Assembly (NCBI GenBank): GCA_020348925.1
Contig: CP070758.1
Location: forward strand, 2,556,259 to 2,620,258
Source: Gemmatimonadota bacterium
GTDB lineage: Bacteria; JBHIER01; G020348925
Reading direction: 5' to 3'
Length of the DNA: 64,000 nucleotides
Position 1 is the stretch's first letter. Each line of letters starts with the position of its first letter. The position numbers were made by a program, and so were the translations under genes. Below are positions 1-8,234 of this stretch, piece after piece. Under the pieces are notes generated by a model. The model saw only the letters and a program-made list of their open reading frames with translations, was not told where the DNA came from and made no database searches.

Positions 1-297
1 CCACTCCCCACGGAATATGTTCTGGAGCAGAATTACCCCAACCCTTTTAACCCCACCACAGATGTTCGATACCAGATAGCAGATAGGGGATCGCCCGTCC
101 ACACCACCCTGAAGGTGTTCAACATGCTGGGGCAGGAGGTAAGAGTGCTCGTGGATAAGGTTCAGGAGCCCGGATATTACACGGCTACGTGGGATGGATG
201 TGACGAGCAAGGTATCGAGGTGGCCAGTGGCGTCTATTTCTATCGACTACAGTCCGGCGATTTTACTGCGAATAGGAGAATGGTATTATTGAAATGA
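1..297 (+). CDS. C-terminal end of a secreted protein with FlgD-like/type A sorting domain (partial)
   Basis: The frame is open from base 1 and ends at TGA 295-297, so only the last 98 residues are present. They contain the sequence LEQNYPNPFNPTT, then V..FNMLGQEV..LV, G.Y...WDG and SGVYFYRL, ending in RRMVLLK. This is the classic FlgD-Ig-like / T9SS type A C-terminal sorting domain found in secreted proteins of the FCB group. In that group such domains act as export or surface-attachment signals and are removed or anchored at the cell surface. The catalytic or binding part lies outside the window, so the protein's function cannot be told. It differs from the following genes, which end in dockerins instead. 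Confidence 0.85.
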   Translation, partial: PLPTEYVLEQNYPNPFNPTTDVRYQIADRGSPVHTTLKVFNMLGQEVRVLVDKVQEPGYYTATWDGCDEQGIEVASGVYFYRLQSGDFTANRRMVLLK

Positions 298-631
298 TTA
301 CAAAAATTCAAAAAAAGATCTATTCTTACTCTGAGACTTCGTTTTTTGTAAATGCCATATTAGGACTGACCTTTAGCCATTGTCCGCTGAGTATTGAAGT
401 GCAATGTCCGTCTTTTAGCCTCTCTTGCGACGATCCCGAAAGGGATGCGCTCCATGATTGCAGAATCTGCTCAGTGAACGATCACGGATCTCAATATGTT
501 ACTGAGAAGCGATCTTTGACAATCGGACAGCGTTACCCATAGAGGGTTTTAACGGCTGAACGACAAACCACTGGAGTAATAGCTCCAGTATCATTCTGAA
601 AAAGAATTTTCAATTGAAAGGTGGACGTAAA
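298..631. other. Intergenic region with small hairpin, no convincing gene
   Basis: This 334-nt gap holds no gene I can support. An 82-codon frame starts at 294, overlapping the previous stop, but it lacks a ribosome site and resembles no protein I know. A 7-bp hairpin (ACTGGAG / CTCCAGT, 6-nt loop) lies at 570-589 in the leader of the next gene. Confidence 0.5.
516..544 (+). promoter_or_regulatory. Candidate sigma70-like promoter for the LRR/TSP3/dockerin gene
   Basis: A perfect TTGACA (516-521) is followed after 17 nt by ATAGAG (539-544), a weak -10 match. It lies about 90 nt upstream of the ATG at 632. The two promoters further right in the window use the same TTGACA-17 nt layout. The call rests on the -35 box and is tentative. 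Confidence 0.35.
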
Positions 632-3600
632 ATGAAGGACATTTCAAGAGAATTGCTGTATGCGATTGTTGTGATAATGATCTTTGCAACAATTGTAGAT
701 TGGAGTTCCATCTCTTTTGCTCAATGTACGATTACGGTTACGTCACCCTCTGGTGGCGAGAATTGGCGAGAAGACAGTCAACACAGTATCACATGGACAG
801 CAGAGAATTGTGAGAGTGGGGAATTCAGAATTGAATATACAACTGATGGAGGGGGTACTTGGATCGTTGCTGCTACTGTGGGAGAAACCTCACTTATTTG
901 GACAGTACCATATACACCTTCTGATAATTGCATGATCAGAATTTGCTGCGTAGACGCTGATCCTGAATGCTGCAATACAAGTGTAGTATTTTACATCTGG
1001 GAACGGGCCCTGGAAGACCTGTACGTTGCGACAGGTGGGGATTTGTGGGATAGCAATGATTACTGGCTGTCAGAGAGTCACCCGATCTGGGACTGGTATG
1101 GTGTCATTTCACATCGCCACGGATGGGTTGACAGCCTCGATCTGTCACATAATGGACTTACAGGCGTCATACCGCTGGAAATCGGCGACCTTGACTCCTT
1201 GCGGATATTGAACCTTGCAGGAAAGGCACATCCTGATAGCATTCCAAATAACAGATTTTCAGGTGGCATTCCGACTACAATCAAAAACCTGAAATTCTTA
1301 CGGGAACTGGATCTTTCGAACACTCAACTTTCTGGTAGCATTCCACCTGAAATCGGAAGCTTGGATTCACTCCGGAAACTGAGCCTTCATGGCGACAGTC
1401 TCTATAATGGAATTCCCTATCAGATTGGCAATCTGAAGAAACTGGAGATATTGTCGCTTGGAGATAACGTGCTCTCTGGCACGATTCCACCGGAAGTCTG
1501 TAACTTGACGGCGTTGCAAGTTCTCTCCCTCACAGGAAACCGACTATCCGGTTCCATCCCTCTTGGAATAGGTAACTTGACAACTCTGCAGATATTATCA
1601 CTTGGGGGTAATCAGCTCGAAGATTCCATTCGATATGAAATCGGAAATCTGACAGAATTGAAGGTATTGTCACTTGGGGGCAATCTACTCTCAGGTATCA
1701 TCCCGACGAAAATTGTCAACCTGACAGATTTAGAGGCGTTGCAACTTGGCGGTAATCAGCTTACAGGTCCCATTCCACCTGGAATCGGAAGTCTGTCGAA
1801 ATTGAAGGTAATATCGCTGGGAAGTAATATGCTTTCGGGTCCCATTCCGGCTGGAATTAGTAGCCTGACACAATTGGAAGCCTTATATCTATTGGGCAAC
1901 CAACTTTCAGGTTCCATTCCTTCCGGAATAAATAACTTGATAAAATTGAAAGTAATGTACTTAGGGAGCAATCAACTCTCGGGTTCCATACCGGCTGGAA
2001 TCGGCAGCCTGGCGGAAATGGAGAACTTGCACCTTGGTGAAAACCAACTCTCCAGTACCATCCCGTCAAAAATTGGAGACCTGTTAAAATTAAAGAGATT
2101 GTATCTTCAAAATAACCAGTTATCCGGTCCGATCCCTTCAAGTTTCACAAATCTGACGGCTCTAATAGACAGCGTTAGCCTTCATGTCGGTTATAATAAA
2201 TTATTTAGTGATGAACCTACTGTGATTGACTTTCTGAATATAAAAGATCCAGACTGGGCACAGACCCAGACCGTGGCCCCGGCCAATATCATTTGTAGCA
2301 CCATTGAAATCACAAGGGTTGAATTGTCGTGGGACCCCATTCTGTACACGTGGGATAGTGGTGGGTATATCGTCTCCTATGGTTTGGAAATCGGGGGGCC
2401 CTATGATGTCGTTGACACTACTGCAGGCAAAACCGTAACAAACCTGACAGCCTTCGGCCTGAGTAAAAATACACAATACTATTTTTATATAACCACGCAT
2501 ACCCCGCCGCATGGCTTTCAACAGAATGATCTTATCAGCGCCCCAAGTGAAACACTATCAGTAAGAACTCTGCCCGATGCGGATGGAGATGGGATTGCGG
2601 ACGGCGATGATAACTGTCCAGACGATGCCAATCCTGATCAGGGTAATTCGGACACAGACTCTCATGGTGATTTGTGCGACAACTGTCCAAATGAGAACAA
2701 TGAAGATCAGGCTGACGATGATGGTGATGGTGTGGGCGATGCCTGCGACGTCTGCCCTGGCTATGACGACACGCAGGATGGCGACGGTGACGGAGTCCCG
2801 GATGATTGTGACAATTGTCTGAGTGATTACAACCCGGGACAGGAGAACGCGGATGGTGACGCTTTAGGGGATTCGTGCGACAACTGCCCGGAACATTACA
2901 ACGACCCTCCTCAGACGGACTCGGACGGAGACGGGGTTGGGGACCTCTGTGATCTCTGTCCTGGATTTGACGATACCCAGAACGCCGACACGGATACCAT
3001 TCCGAATGGATGTGACAATTGCGATGATGTCTACAACCCCGACCAGGCGAATTCAGATGCCGATACGCTGGGCGATGCCTGCGATAATTGTCCGGATGAT
3101 GACAACGACGACCAGGTCGACGGGGACAGCGACGGAGTGGGCGATGTGTGCGATAACTGCCCATTGGTGCCAAATCCCGGCCAGGGGGACGCCGACGGCG
3201 ACGGAGTAGGAGATCTCTGCGAGACGGACGCCGACGGAGACGGTATCGCCAATGATGAGGACAATTGCATGACCGTCCCGAATCCGGATCAAGCCGATGG
3301 GGATGGCGACGATGTGGGCGATGTGTGCGACAATTGCCCGGCAGTGTTCAATCCCCGCGATGTTGATATTGACGGCGACTTAATTCCTGATCAGCCCGAT
3401 TCAGACGCCGACTCAGTCGGCGATGGCTGCGACAACTGCCCGCTCGATTTCAATCCTATTCAGGAGGATATTGATGGCGATGACATGGGCGATTCGTGCG
3501 ACTACTGCTGGAATGATTTCATGAATGACGAGGATAGTGATGGAGTCTGCGGTGACGTGGACAACTGCCCCAGGATCTCAAATCCCGGCCAGGAGGATGG

Positions 3601-4210
3601 TGACCATGACGGCGTGGGCGATGTGTGCGATGGCTGTCCATCCGATTCGACAAAGACCGAGCCGGGCATCTGTGGCTGTGGCGTGCCTGATACTGACGGG
3701 GACGGTGATGGCCTCATACACTGCGACGACAATTGTCCGGACGAATATAACCCGACTCAGGCCGATGCGGACGGAGACAGTGTTGGCGATGTGTGCGATA
3801 ACTGTCCGGATATTGCCAACGCCGATCAGGCCAATTCGGACAGTGACAGCCTCGGTAATGATTGCGACAACTGTCCGACCGTGTATAATCCTGATCAGGT
3901 GGACAGTGACGGGGACGGGAGAGGCGACGCCTGTGAAGGTCTCAACGGCGATGTAAACGACGACGGGCGGATCGACATTCTGGATGCGCTGGCCTTAATT
4001 GACCACATTTTGGAGATCCAGCCCCTGGATGAATATGCTCTTAGTCTGGCAGACTGTAACGGTGACGGGGATATCGACATTCGGGACGTATTGGGCATCA
4101 TAAATGTTATTCTGGGGATTGGTGAGTGTACGCCGGGAGTCAGCAAACAGGAAACGGTCCATGAGACGACCCCTGAACCCAAGGAGTTTATGAAGCCGCT
4201 AGGGAAATAA
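632..4210 (+). CDS. Secreted LRR / thrombospondin type 3 / dockerin surface protein (1192 aa)
   Basis: The start is ATG 632, preceded by AAAGGTGG; an upstream in-frame TTG at 614 is less likely. A signal peptide covers about residues 1-30. An Ig-like domain of the Kre9/KNH kind follows (ITVTSPSGGENW...ITWT). Next come about 14 plant-type 24-residue leucine-rich repeats (LxxLxLxxNxLSGxIPxxIGxL, ~165-515), capped by a WYGV region. A fibronectin type III-like domain spans ~540-640. Many calcium-binding thrombospondin type 3 repeats (DxDGDGVGDxCDNCP) fill ~645-1095. A type I dockerin with two EF-hand-like loops (NGDVNDDGRIDILD and CNGDGDIDIRD) lies at ~1103-1165. The Asp-rich repeats probably form a rigid, Ca2+-stabilised stalk, with the LRR as the likely binding face. 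No catalytic domain is seen. The role is probably adhesion or scaffold-associated binding. The dockerin links it to the peptidases downstream. Confidence 0.85.
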   Translation: MKDISRELLYAIVVIMIFATIVDWSSISFAQCTITVTSPSGGENWREDSQHSITWTAENCESGEFRIEYTTDGGGTWIVAATVGETSLIWTVPYTPSDNCMIRICCVDADPECCNTSVVFYIWERALEDLYVATGGDLWDSNDYWLSESHPIWDWYGVISHRHGWVDSLDLSHNGLTGVIPLEIGDLDSLRILNLAGKAHPDSIPNNRFSGGIPTTIKNLKFLRELDLSNTQLSGSIPPEIGSLDSLRKLSLHGDSLYNGIPYQIGNLKKLEILSLGDNVLSGTIPPEVCNLTALQVLSLTGNRLSGSIPLGIGNLTTLQILSLGGNQLEDSIRYEIGNLTELKVLSLGGNLLSGIIPTKIVNLTDLEALQLGGNQLTGPIPPGIGSLSKLKVISLGSNMLSGPIPAGISSLTQLEALYLLGNQLSGSIPSGINNLIKLKVMYLGSNQLSGSIPAGIGSLAEMENLHLGENQLSSTIPSKIGDLLKLKRLYLQNNQLSGPIPSSFTNLTALIDSVSLHVGYNKLFSDEPTVIDFLNIKDPDWAQTQTVAPANIICSTIEITRVELSWDPILYTWDSGGYIVSYGLEIGGPYDVVDTTAGKTVTNLTAFGLSKNTQYYFYITTHTPPHGFQQNDLISAPSETLSVRTLPDADGDGIADGDDNCPDDANPDQGNSDTDSHGDLCDNCPNENNEDQADDDGDGVGDACDVCPGYDDTQDGDGDGVPDDCDNCLSDYNPGQENADGDALGDSCDNCPEHYNDPPQTDSDGDGVGDLCDLCPGFDDTQNADTDTIPNGCDNCDDVYNPDQANSDADTLGDACDNCPDDDNDDQVDGDSDGVGDVCDNCPLVPNPGQGDADGDGVGDLCETDADGDGIANDEDNCMTVPNPDQADGDGDDVGDVCDNCPAVFNPRDVDIDGDLIPDQPDSDADSVGDGCDNCPLDFNPIQEDIDGDDMGDSCDYCWNDFMNDEDSDGVCGDVDNCPRISNPGQEDGDHDGVGDVCDGCPSDSTKTEPGICGCGVPDTDGDGDGLIHCDDNCPDEYNPTQADADGDSVGDVCDNCPDIANADQANSDSDSLGNDCDNCPTVYNPDQVDSDGDGRGDACEGLNGDVNDDGRIDILDALALIDHILEIQPLDEYALSLADCNGDGDIDIRDVLGIINVILGIGECTPGVSKQETVHETTPEPKEFMKPLGK

Positions 4211-4246
4211 TTCCTCATGGTAATATAGCCGAATATAGCGGTATAG

Positions 4247-4266
4247 CCGGGTCGGACCAAGGTAAC
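4247..4266 (+). repeat. Partial third copy of the 4516/4796 direct repeat (20 bp)
   Basis: The sequence CCGGGTCGGACCAAGGTAAC matches the left edge of the downstream repeats (GTCGGATCAAGGTAAC and GTCGGGCCAAGGTAAC). After GGTAAC the sequence diverges. It lies 37 nt after the stop of the LRR/dockerin gene. Confidence 0.55.
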
Positions 4267-4515
4267 CTGCTGATAGTCAAAGGATATTGTCCCACATGTA
4301 GGCGTTTACAACCTTAAAACCCCATTTTCAGGGTCGAAATCACTGGTGTAAGCAACCTTCGGCTCTTTTCGCGGAAATGAATTCCCTTCACCATCTACAT
4401 GATACTCTTTGCCTCGGATGCCTGATTTTACTTTCGTCTCTGCCACAAATCCCTTATTTCCAATAGCTCTGCTCTCAGTCCATAGGCTGTCCCGAACAGC
4501 TTCCCTGCCAGCCGG

Positions 4516-4617
4516 GTCGGATCAAGGTAACTGATTGAAATGCAACGAAAATGTGTTGAAAATACTATCTGATTTCGCCTTAGAATGACAATTTTGACAT
4601 GAAAATAAGAGATTTAA
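4516..4617 (+). repeat. ~102-bp direct repeat, copy A
   Basis: This segment aligns along its whole length, without gaps, to 4796-4897, with scattered substitutions. Shared blocks include CAAGGTAACTGATTGA, AAATGTGTTGAAAATAC, CTGATTTCG and CAATTTTGACATGAAAAT. The unit does not look coding. It may be a short mobile or extragenic repeat of the genome. Confidence 0.75.
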
Positions 4618-4648
4618 CATCTCGGTAATTCTACGATTTCCGAGATGT
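4617..4648. repeat. Inverted repeat (9-bp arms)
   Basis: ACATCTCGG (4617-4625) and CCGAGATGT (4640-4648) are perfect reverse complements around a 14-nt spacer. The structure directly abuts direct-repeat copy A and is absent from copy B. It is not followed by a T-tract, so a terminator role is not supported. Confidence 0.6.
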
Positions 4649-4795
4649 ATCAGGGGATTTGGGGGAAAGGATACGCTTTCCCATAAGGGGTAACAGGATT
4701 TCGATGTGATCTGGCGGAGCATCTACATCCGCCATTTCCCGAAAGCTTTTTAATCGTAATTATAGCCTAACAATTGGATCAAGTAGTATGGCAGT

Positions 4796-4897
4796 GTCGG
4801 GCCAAGGTAACTGATTGATATGCAAGGTAAATGTGTTGAAAATACCCTCTGATTTCGTCTTAGAATAGCAATTTTGACATGAAAATGAGCTATTTAA
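4796..4897 (+). repeat. ~102-bp direct repeat, copy B
   Basis: This is the second copy of the unit at 4516-4617, offset by 280 bp. Conservation begins abruptly at GTCGG(A/G) and ends at TTTAA, so the repeat has defined edges. Confidence 0.75.
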
Positions 4898-6018
4898 AAG
4901 AGTGTGAAATCCGAAGTGGTTAAAAGGATGGTAACTGTATAGGAATGACCTGTGGTTGGTGGTAGGGAAGGGCAGTTTGGCGAAGAAAGGAAGCTGTCCC
5001 TGCAAAACTGCTCGTATCTGAGAGGTATGTATTTTACTCCCAAAAGAGTGCATTAAGCTATAAAAACATCCATATTTTAGATACTAACCACTGAATAGCA
5101 ACACGTTAGATTGGCCCGACTCCGGACGTCACATGATGCCGAAACAATATCAGACGCATGTGTACAATTGGAATCTCGAAAATTCATCCCCTCAAAAACA
5201 ACTTCCCATTCAATTTTTCCCTCTGTCGAAGCTTCTCCGTGTTCTTCAGAATATGAACCTGAGGCGTCTCTATTTACAATTTTTGTCTGTTCTAAAATGG
5301 TGTACAAAAAATTACTATCCATTGTATGGATATATACTGTAAAGTAATTAAATACTTAAAAAAATTCATATATTAATATATGTAAAAGTATGTCATTATT
5401 TGTATCAAAAATGAGGATATCCCTTCGATAATGTCACCATTCTGCTCTTGACAAATAAGAAAAAGTATGTAGTATTGAAACAGTTTCCTCAATTTTTTTG
5501 AGAATCACACCATTTTTATGGAAGAGGGATACAGGCAAAAGGAGATTTTCTTCGTTACAATTCAATAGCGTGTGGGTTATCCAGCTGTGAACAAATGAGG
5601 CACTTTCAGTGGCAGAATGGCCTCTCCCTTGGGGCAAGAGCATTCTCTGTCTCAGAGCTTATTGTTATTCTTTATCGGAATCCAGATGTGAACGGGATGA
5701 AGGATAAATTTCACTTTTTTTCAGAAGTTCAAAGAGAAGGGTCTGATAATGAGTTTTGTGCATTGCGGAACGCATAACCTAAAATTGCAGCCTGTTTCCC
5801 TTGAACCAGCTTCTGGTCAGCTGTGAAATGGTTTTCGACTGGATCTTCGGTAGGGAGTTCAAAAATTTCGTTCCCATCCTTTGTAGGTGGCAATATTTCA
5901 CTCGGCGATAGCGTGTCAAGAAATATATCGTACGAAAACGGGGTGGACTGCACATGAACAGACACCAATCGTAACTGCTCACGGCAAACAGAGAACAGTG
6001 AGCCCCATATCAGGGGAT

Positions 6019-6026
6019 AGGAGGAG
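6019..6026 (+). promoter_or_regulatory. Strong ribosome binding site of the HDC-like gene
   Basis: AGGAGGAG sits 5 nt before ATG 6032 and fixes the start of the decarboxylase. Confidence 0.7.
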
Positions 6027-6031
6027 AGAAA

Positions 6032-7999
6032 ATGTCCGATAACAAGAATATCGAGAAGAGTAAAGGCTGCGCGGATCCGGACGGCAATCCCAATATCCCG
6101 TATGGCCCCGAACAGAAGCCGTGGGGGGAGTTGGTGCCGGGGGGCGCGGATATTACCGGGCCCAGTGAGGACCCAATCGATGTGTACCCGCGTGTGCCGC
6201 CACCAAATTTGACAGAAAAATTTCCCGAGATTCACTACAGGAAGTTTGAAATCCCACCAAAGGGTCTGACAGACGGCCAACGAAAGGATGCTCTGAAGGA
6301 GTTCAGGGATTTTGCGGAGGAGCAGCACAGGTGGTTTACCGGTTACCAGACCAACCAGAACCAGCCATACTCTCTGCGCCTCTCGTGGCTTCTGGATATG
6401 CATACGAACAATGTTGGCGATCCCTTCCAAACCGGCATATTCACGCTGAATACCAAGTTCTGCGAGCGCGCTGTCCTGGACTACTTTGCCGCGTTGTGGA
6501 ATGCTCCGTGGCCGCACCACGACGATACCATCACAGAGAGGTATCCGGACCGTTACTGGGGCTATGTGTTGTCCATGGGCTCCACCGAAGCAAATGTCTA
6601 TGGGCTCTTCAACGCGCGCGACTACCTCAAGGGTCGTGCGCTCATTGAGGACCCTGAAACGGAGCCGCTGGAGAAGAAATTCATGTACGCCGATCCGCTT
6701 TCCAAGCCCGACAACCCGAATGCCTACAAACCCATCGTCTTCTATTCCCAGGATACGCACTATTCGGTGGTCAAGGCCGTCCGTATTTTGGAGTTGACCA
6801 CGTTCTACCAGGAAGGGCGCATGAAGTATCCGGGCCAATGTCCCATCACCGAGAATGGGGAATGGCCCAAGGAGGTCCCGTCGCAGGATATTGATAACGG
6901 CAATTCCGGGACGATCGATGTTTCAGCCCTGAAGGAGCTCGTTCACTTCTTCGTCAAGCGCGGTTACCCTCCCCTGATTGTGCTCAACTTTGGCTCGACG
7001 TGGAAGGGCGCTTATGACGAAGTGCCTGCCGTAAACACGATGCTCAGGGATTTGCGCTATGAGTTCCCCTGGGTGTGGGAGCGAAGGGTTCACTACGATC
7101 CCGACAGGCCCAAGCTCTATGACGTACGGCGTGGTTTCTGGCTGCACGTGGACGGTGCCCTGGGCGCGGGCTACATGCCCTTCGTCGAGATGGCCTATAA
7201 TCAGGGCAAGATCGAGTGGCGGGGTCCGATTTTCGATTTCCGCAACGAGGCGGTCATGAGCATCTGTACGTCAATGCACAAGTGGTTCGGTGCCCCGTGG
7301 CCTGGGTCGGTCTACCTGACGCGCACCGGCTACCAGCTCAGGCCGCCAACCACGCCCAGTTACATTGGCGCGGCGGATACAACCCTGGGCGGCTCACGAA
7401 ATGCGTTCTCGTCGGTGATCTTCTGGGACTACTTGTCGCGCCATAGCTACCAGGACAGCATGCATGAGGTCCTTGAGTGCGAGGAGGCTGCAAGCCACCT
7501 GGTGAGTGAATTGAAAAGCCTGGAGAGTGACCTGAAGAAAAAATTCGGTGACGAGGTCGATTTGTGGATCGCCCGCTCCAAGCTGTCCCTGGCCGTTCGC
7601 TTCCGCCTGGTGAACCCGACTATCAAATACAAGTTTACGGTCGACTCCGAGCGCCTGTGGGTACCCATTTCCGAAACTGAGGAACAGGAGCGCACGTACT
7701 CGCATGTCTACGTCATGCAGTCATTGATGGCAGAAAAAAAGAGGCCGGTGAAGGATGAAAAGAGGAAACCGGAGGCGGTGGAAAGGTATAGAATCATCGA
7801 CGAATTGATGAAGTCCATCCGGAAGGCCTGCAAGGATGACTGGCACCATGCGTTTCCCGAATGGGACGGCGACCAGCCCAATCCCGGACGCACGAAACCG
7901 ATCACCGCACCCGCTCGCGCCAAGGACAACGTCATCATGTTCGTCCCGCATGAAGGCCGGGGCCTGGGCTCGTTTGTGCATCCGTCCAAGCGCGGTTAG
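6032..7999 (+). CDS. PLP-dependent group II amino acid decarboxylase, histidine-decarboxylase-like (655 aa)
   Basis: The order and spacing of motifs match PLP decarboxylases of the histidine decarboxylase branch. NNVGDPFQ is followed by GSTEANVYGL in the phosphate-binding region. FYSQDTHYSVVKAVRIL has His243 stacking on the cofactor. HVDGALGAGY has Asp374, which pairs with the pyridine nitrogen. SMHKWFGAPWPG has Lys417, which forms the Schiff base. The enzyme should remove the carboxyl group of an amino acid to give an amine and CO2 in the cytoplasm; no signal peptide is present. It is clearly longer than typical bacterial histidine decarboxylases, with an N-terminal extension of about 100 residues, so histidine is only one candidate substrate. 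The gene stands alone with its own strong ribosome site, 235 nt before the channel gene. The family is certain; the substrate is not. Confidence 0.85.
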   Translation: MSDNKNIEKSKGCADPDGNPNIPYGPEQKPWGELVPGGADITGPSEDPIDVYPRVPPPNLTEKFPEIHYRKFEIPPKGLTDGQRKDALKEFRDFAEEQHRWFTGYQTNQNQPYSLRLSWLLDMHTNNVGDPFQTGIFTLNTKFCERAVLDYFAALWNAPWPHHDDTITERYPDRYWGYVLSMGSTEANVYGLFNARDYLKGRALIEDPETEPLEKKFMYADPLSKPDNPNAYKPIVFYSQDTHYSVVKAVRILELTTFYQEGRMKYPGQCPITENGEWPKEVPSQDIDNGNSGTIDVSALKELVHFFVKRGYPPLIVLNFGSTWKGAYDEVPAVNTMLRDLRYEFPWVWERRVHYDPDRPKLYDVRRGFWLHVDGALGAGYMPFVEMAYNQGKIEWRGPIFDFRNEAVMSICTSMHKWFGAPWPGSVYLTRTGYQLRPPTTPSYIGAADTTLGGSRNAFSSVIFWDYLSRHSYQDSMHEVLECEEAASHLVSELKSLESDLKKKFGDEVDLWIARSKLSLAVRFRLVNPTIKYKFTVDSERLWVPISETEEQERTYSHVYVMQSLMAEKKRPVKDEKRKPEAVERYRIIDELMKSIRKACKDDWHHAFPEWDGDQPNPGRTKPITAPARAKDNVIMFVPHEGRGLGSFVHPSKRG

Positions 8000-8234
8000 C
8001 GTCATACTGGAACTGATTGGATGACTGTCAGGTCTTCTGCCTGAGGAATAAAAAGGAGACACTCTTTACAATACAATTTACCACATAAGGTTACATGTAT
8101 TTTTTCTAAAGGCGGCAATCTTCTTTTCAGATTATCGTGGTTCGGTTGAAAGATTTGAGTGAAAAAGAACCATAGATTTTGAATCCCAGATGGACGAAAG
8201 AAAAAATGTATTTTCCAAATAGGAGGATGAGAAC
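8000..8234. other. Leader of the dCache-channel gene
   Basis: This 235-nt AT-rich spacer contains no gene. AGGAGGATGAG at 8221-8231 is the ribosome site for the GTG at 8235. No clear promoter or terminator is visible. Confidence 0.4.

Larger units (their letters stand above)
4211..6031. other. 1.8-kb gene-poor region with repeats and possible gene remnants
   Basis: No intact gene is supported here. The stretch contains the 102-bp direct repeats (separate entries), an inverted repeat, and a very AT-rich tract at about 5330-5420. Two segments read as protein-like on the minus strand without proper starts: 5077-5322, and 5729 to about 5990, whose frame stays open into the antisense of the next gene. 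They could be remnants of decayed genes, but no family is recognisable. A relic of an insertion or a rearrangement scar would fit the repeat content. Confidence 0.5.

Noticed and set aside
294-542. 82-codon frame overlapping the stop of the first gene
   Set aside because: It has no ribosome site, resembles no known protein and is not followed by any related gene.
1140-2160. Regularly spaced ~72-bp repeats that might suggest a CRISPR or satellite array
   Set aside because: They are the codons of the 24-residue leucine-rich repeats in one open frame; no spacer structure is present.
2535-3173. Long minus-strand frame of 212 codons and several plus-strand frames in the thrombospondin repeat region
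   Set aside because: They are by-products of the repetitive GAC/GAT-rich coding sequence of the LRR/TSP3 gene.
5729-6838. 369-codon minus-strand frame antisense to the HDC-like gene
   Set aside because: The part over 6032-6838 is a shadow of the decarboxylase; only the 3' portion is kept as a weak remnant finding.
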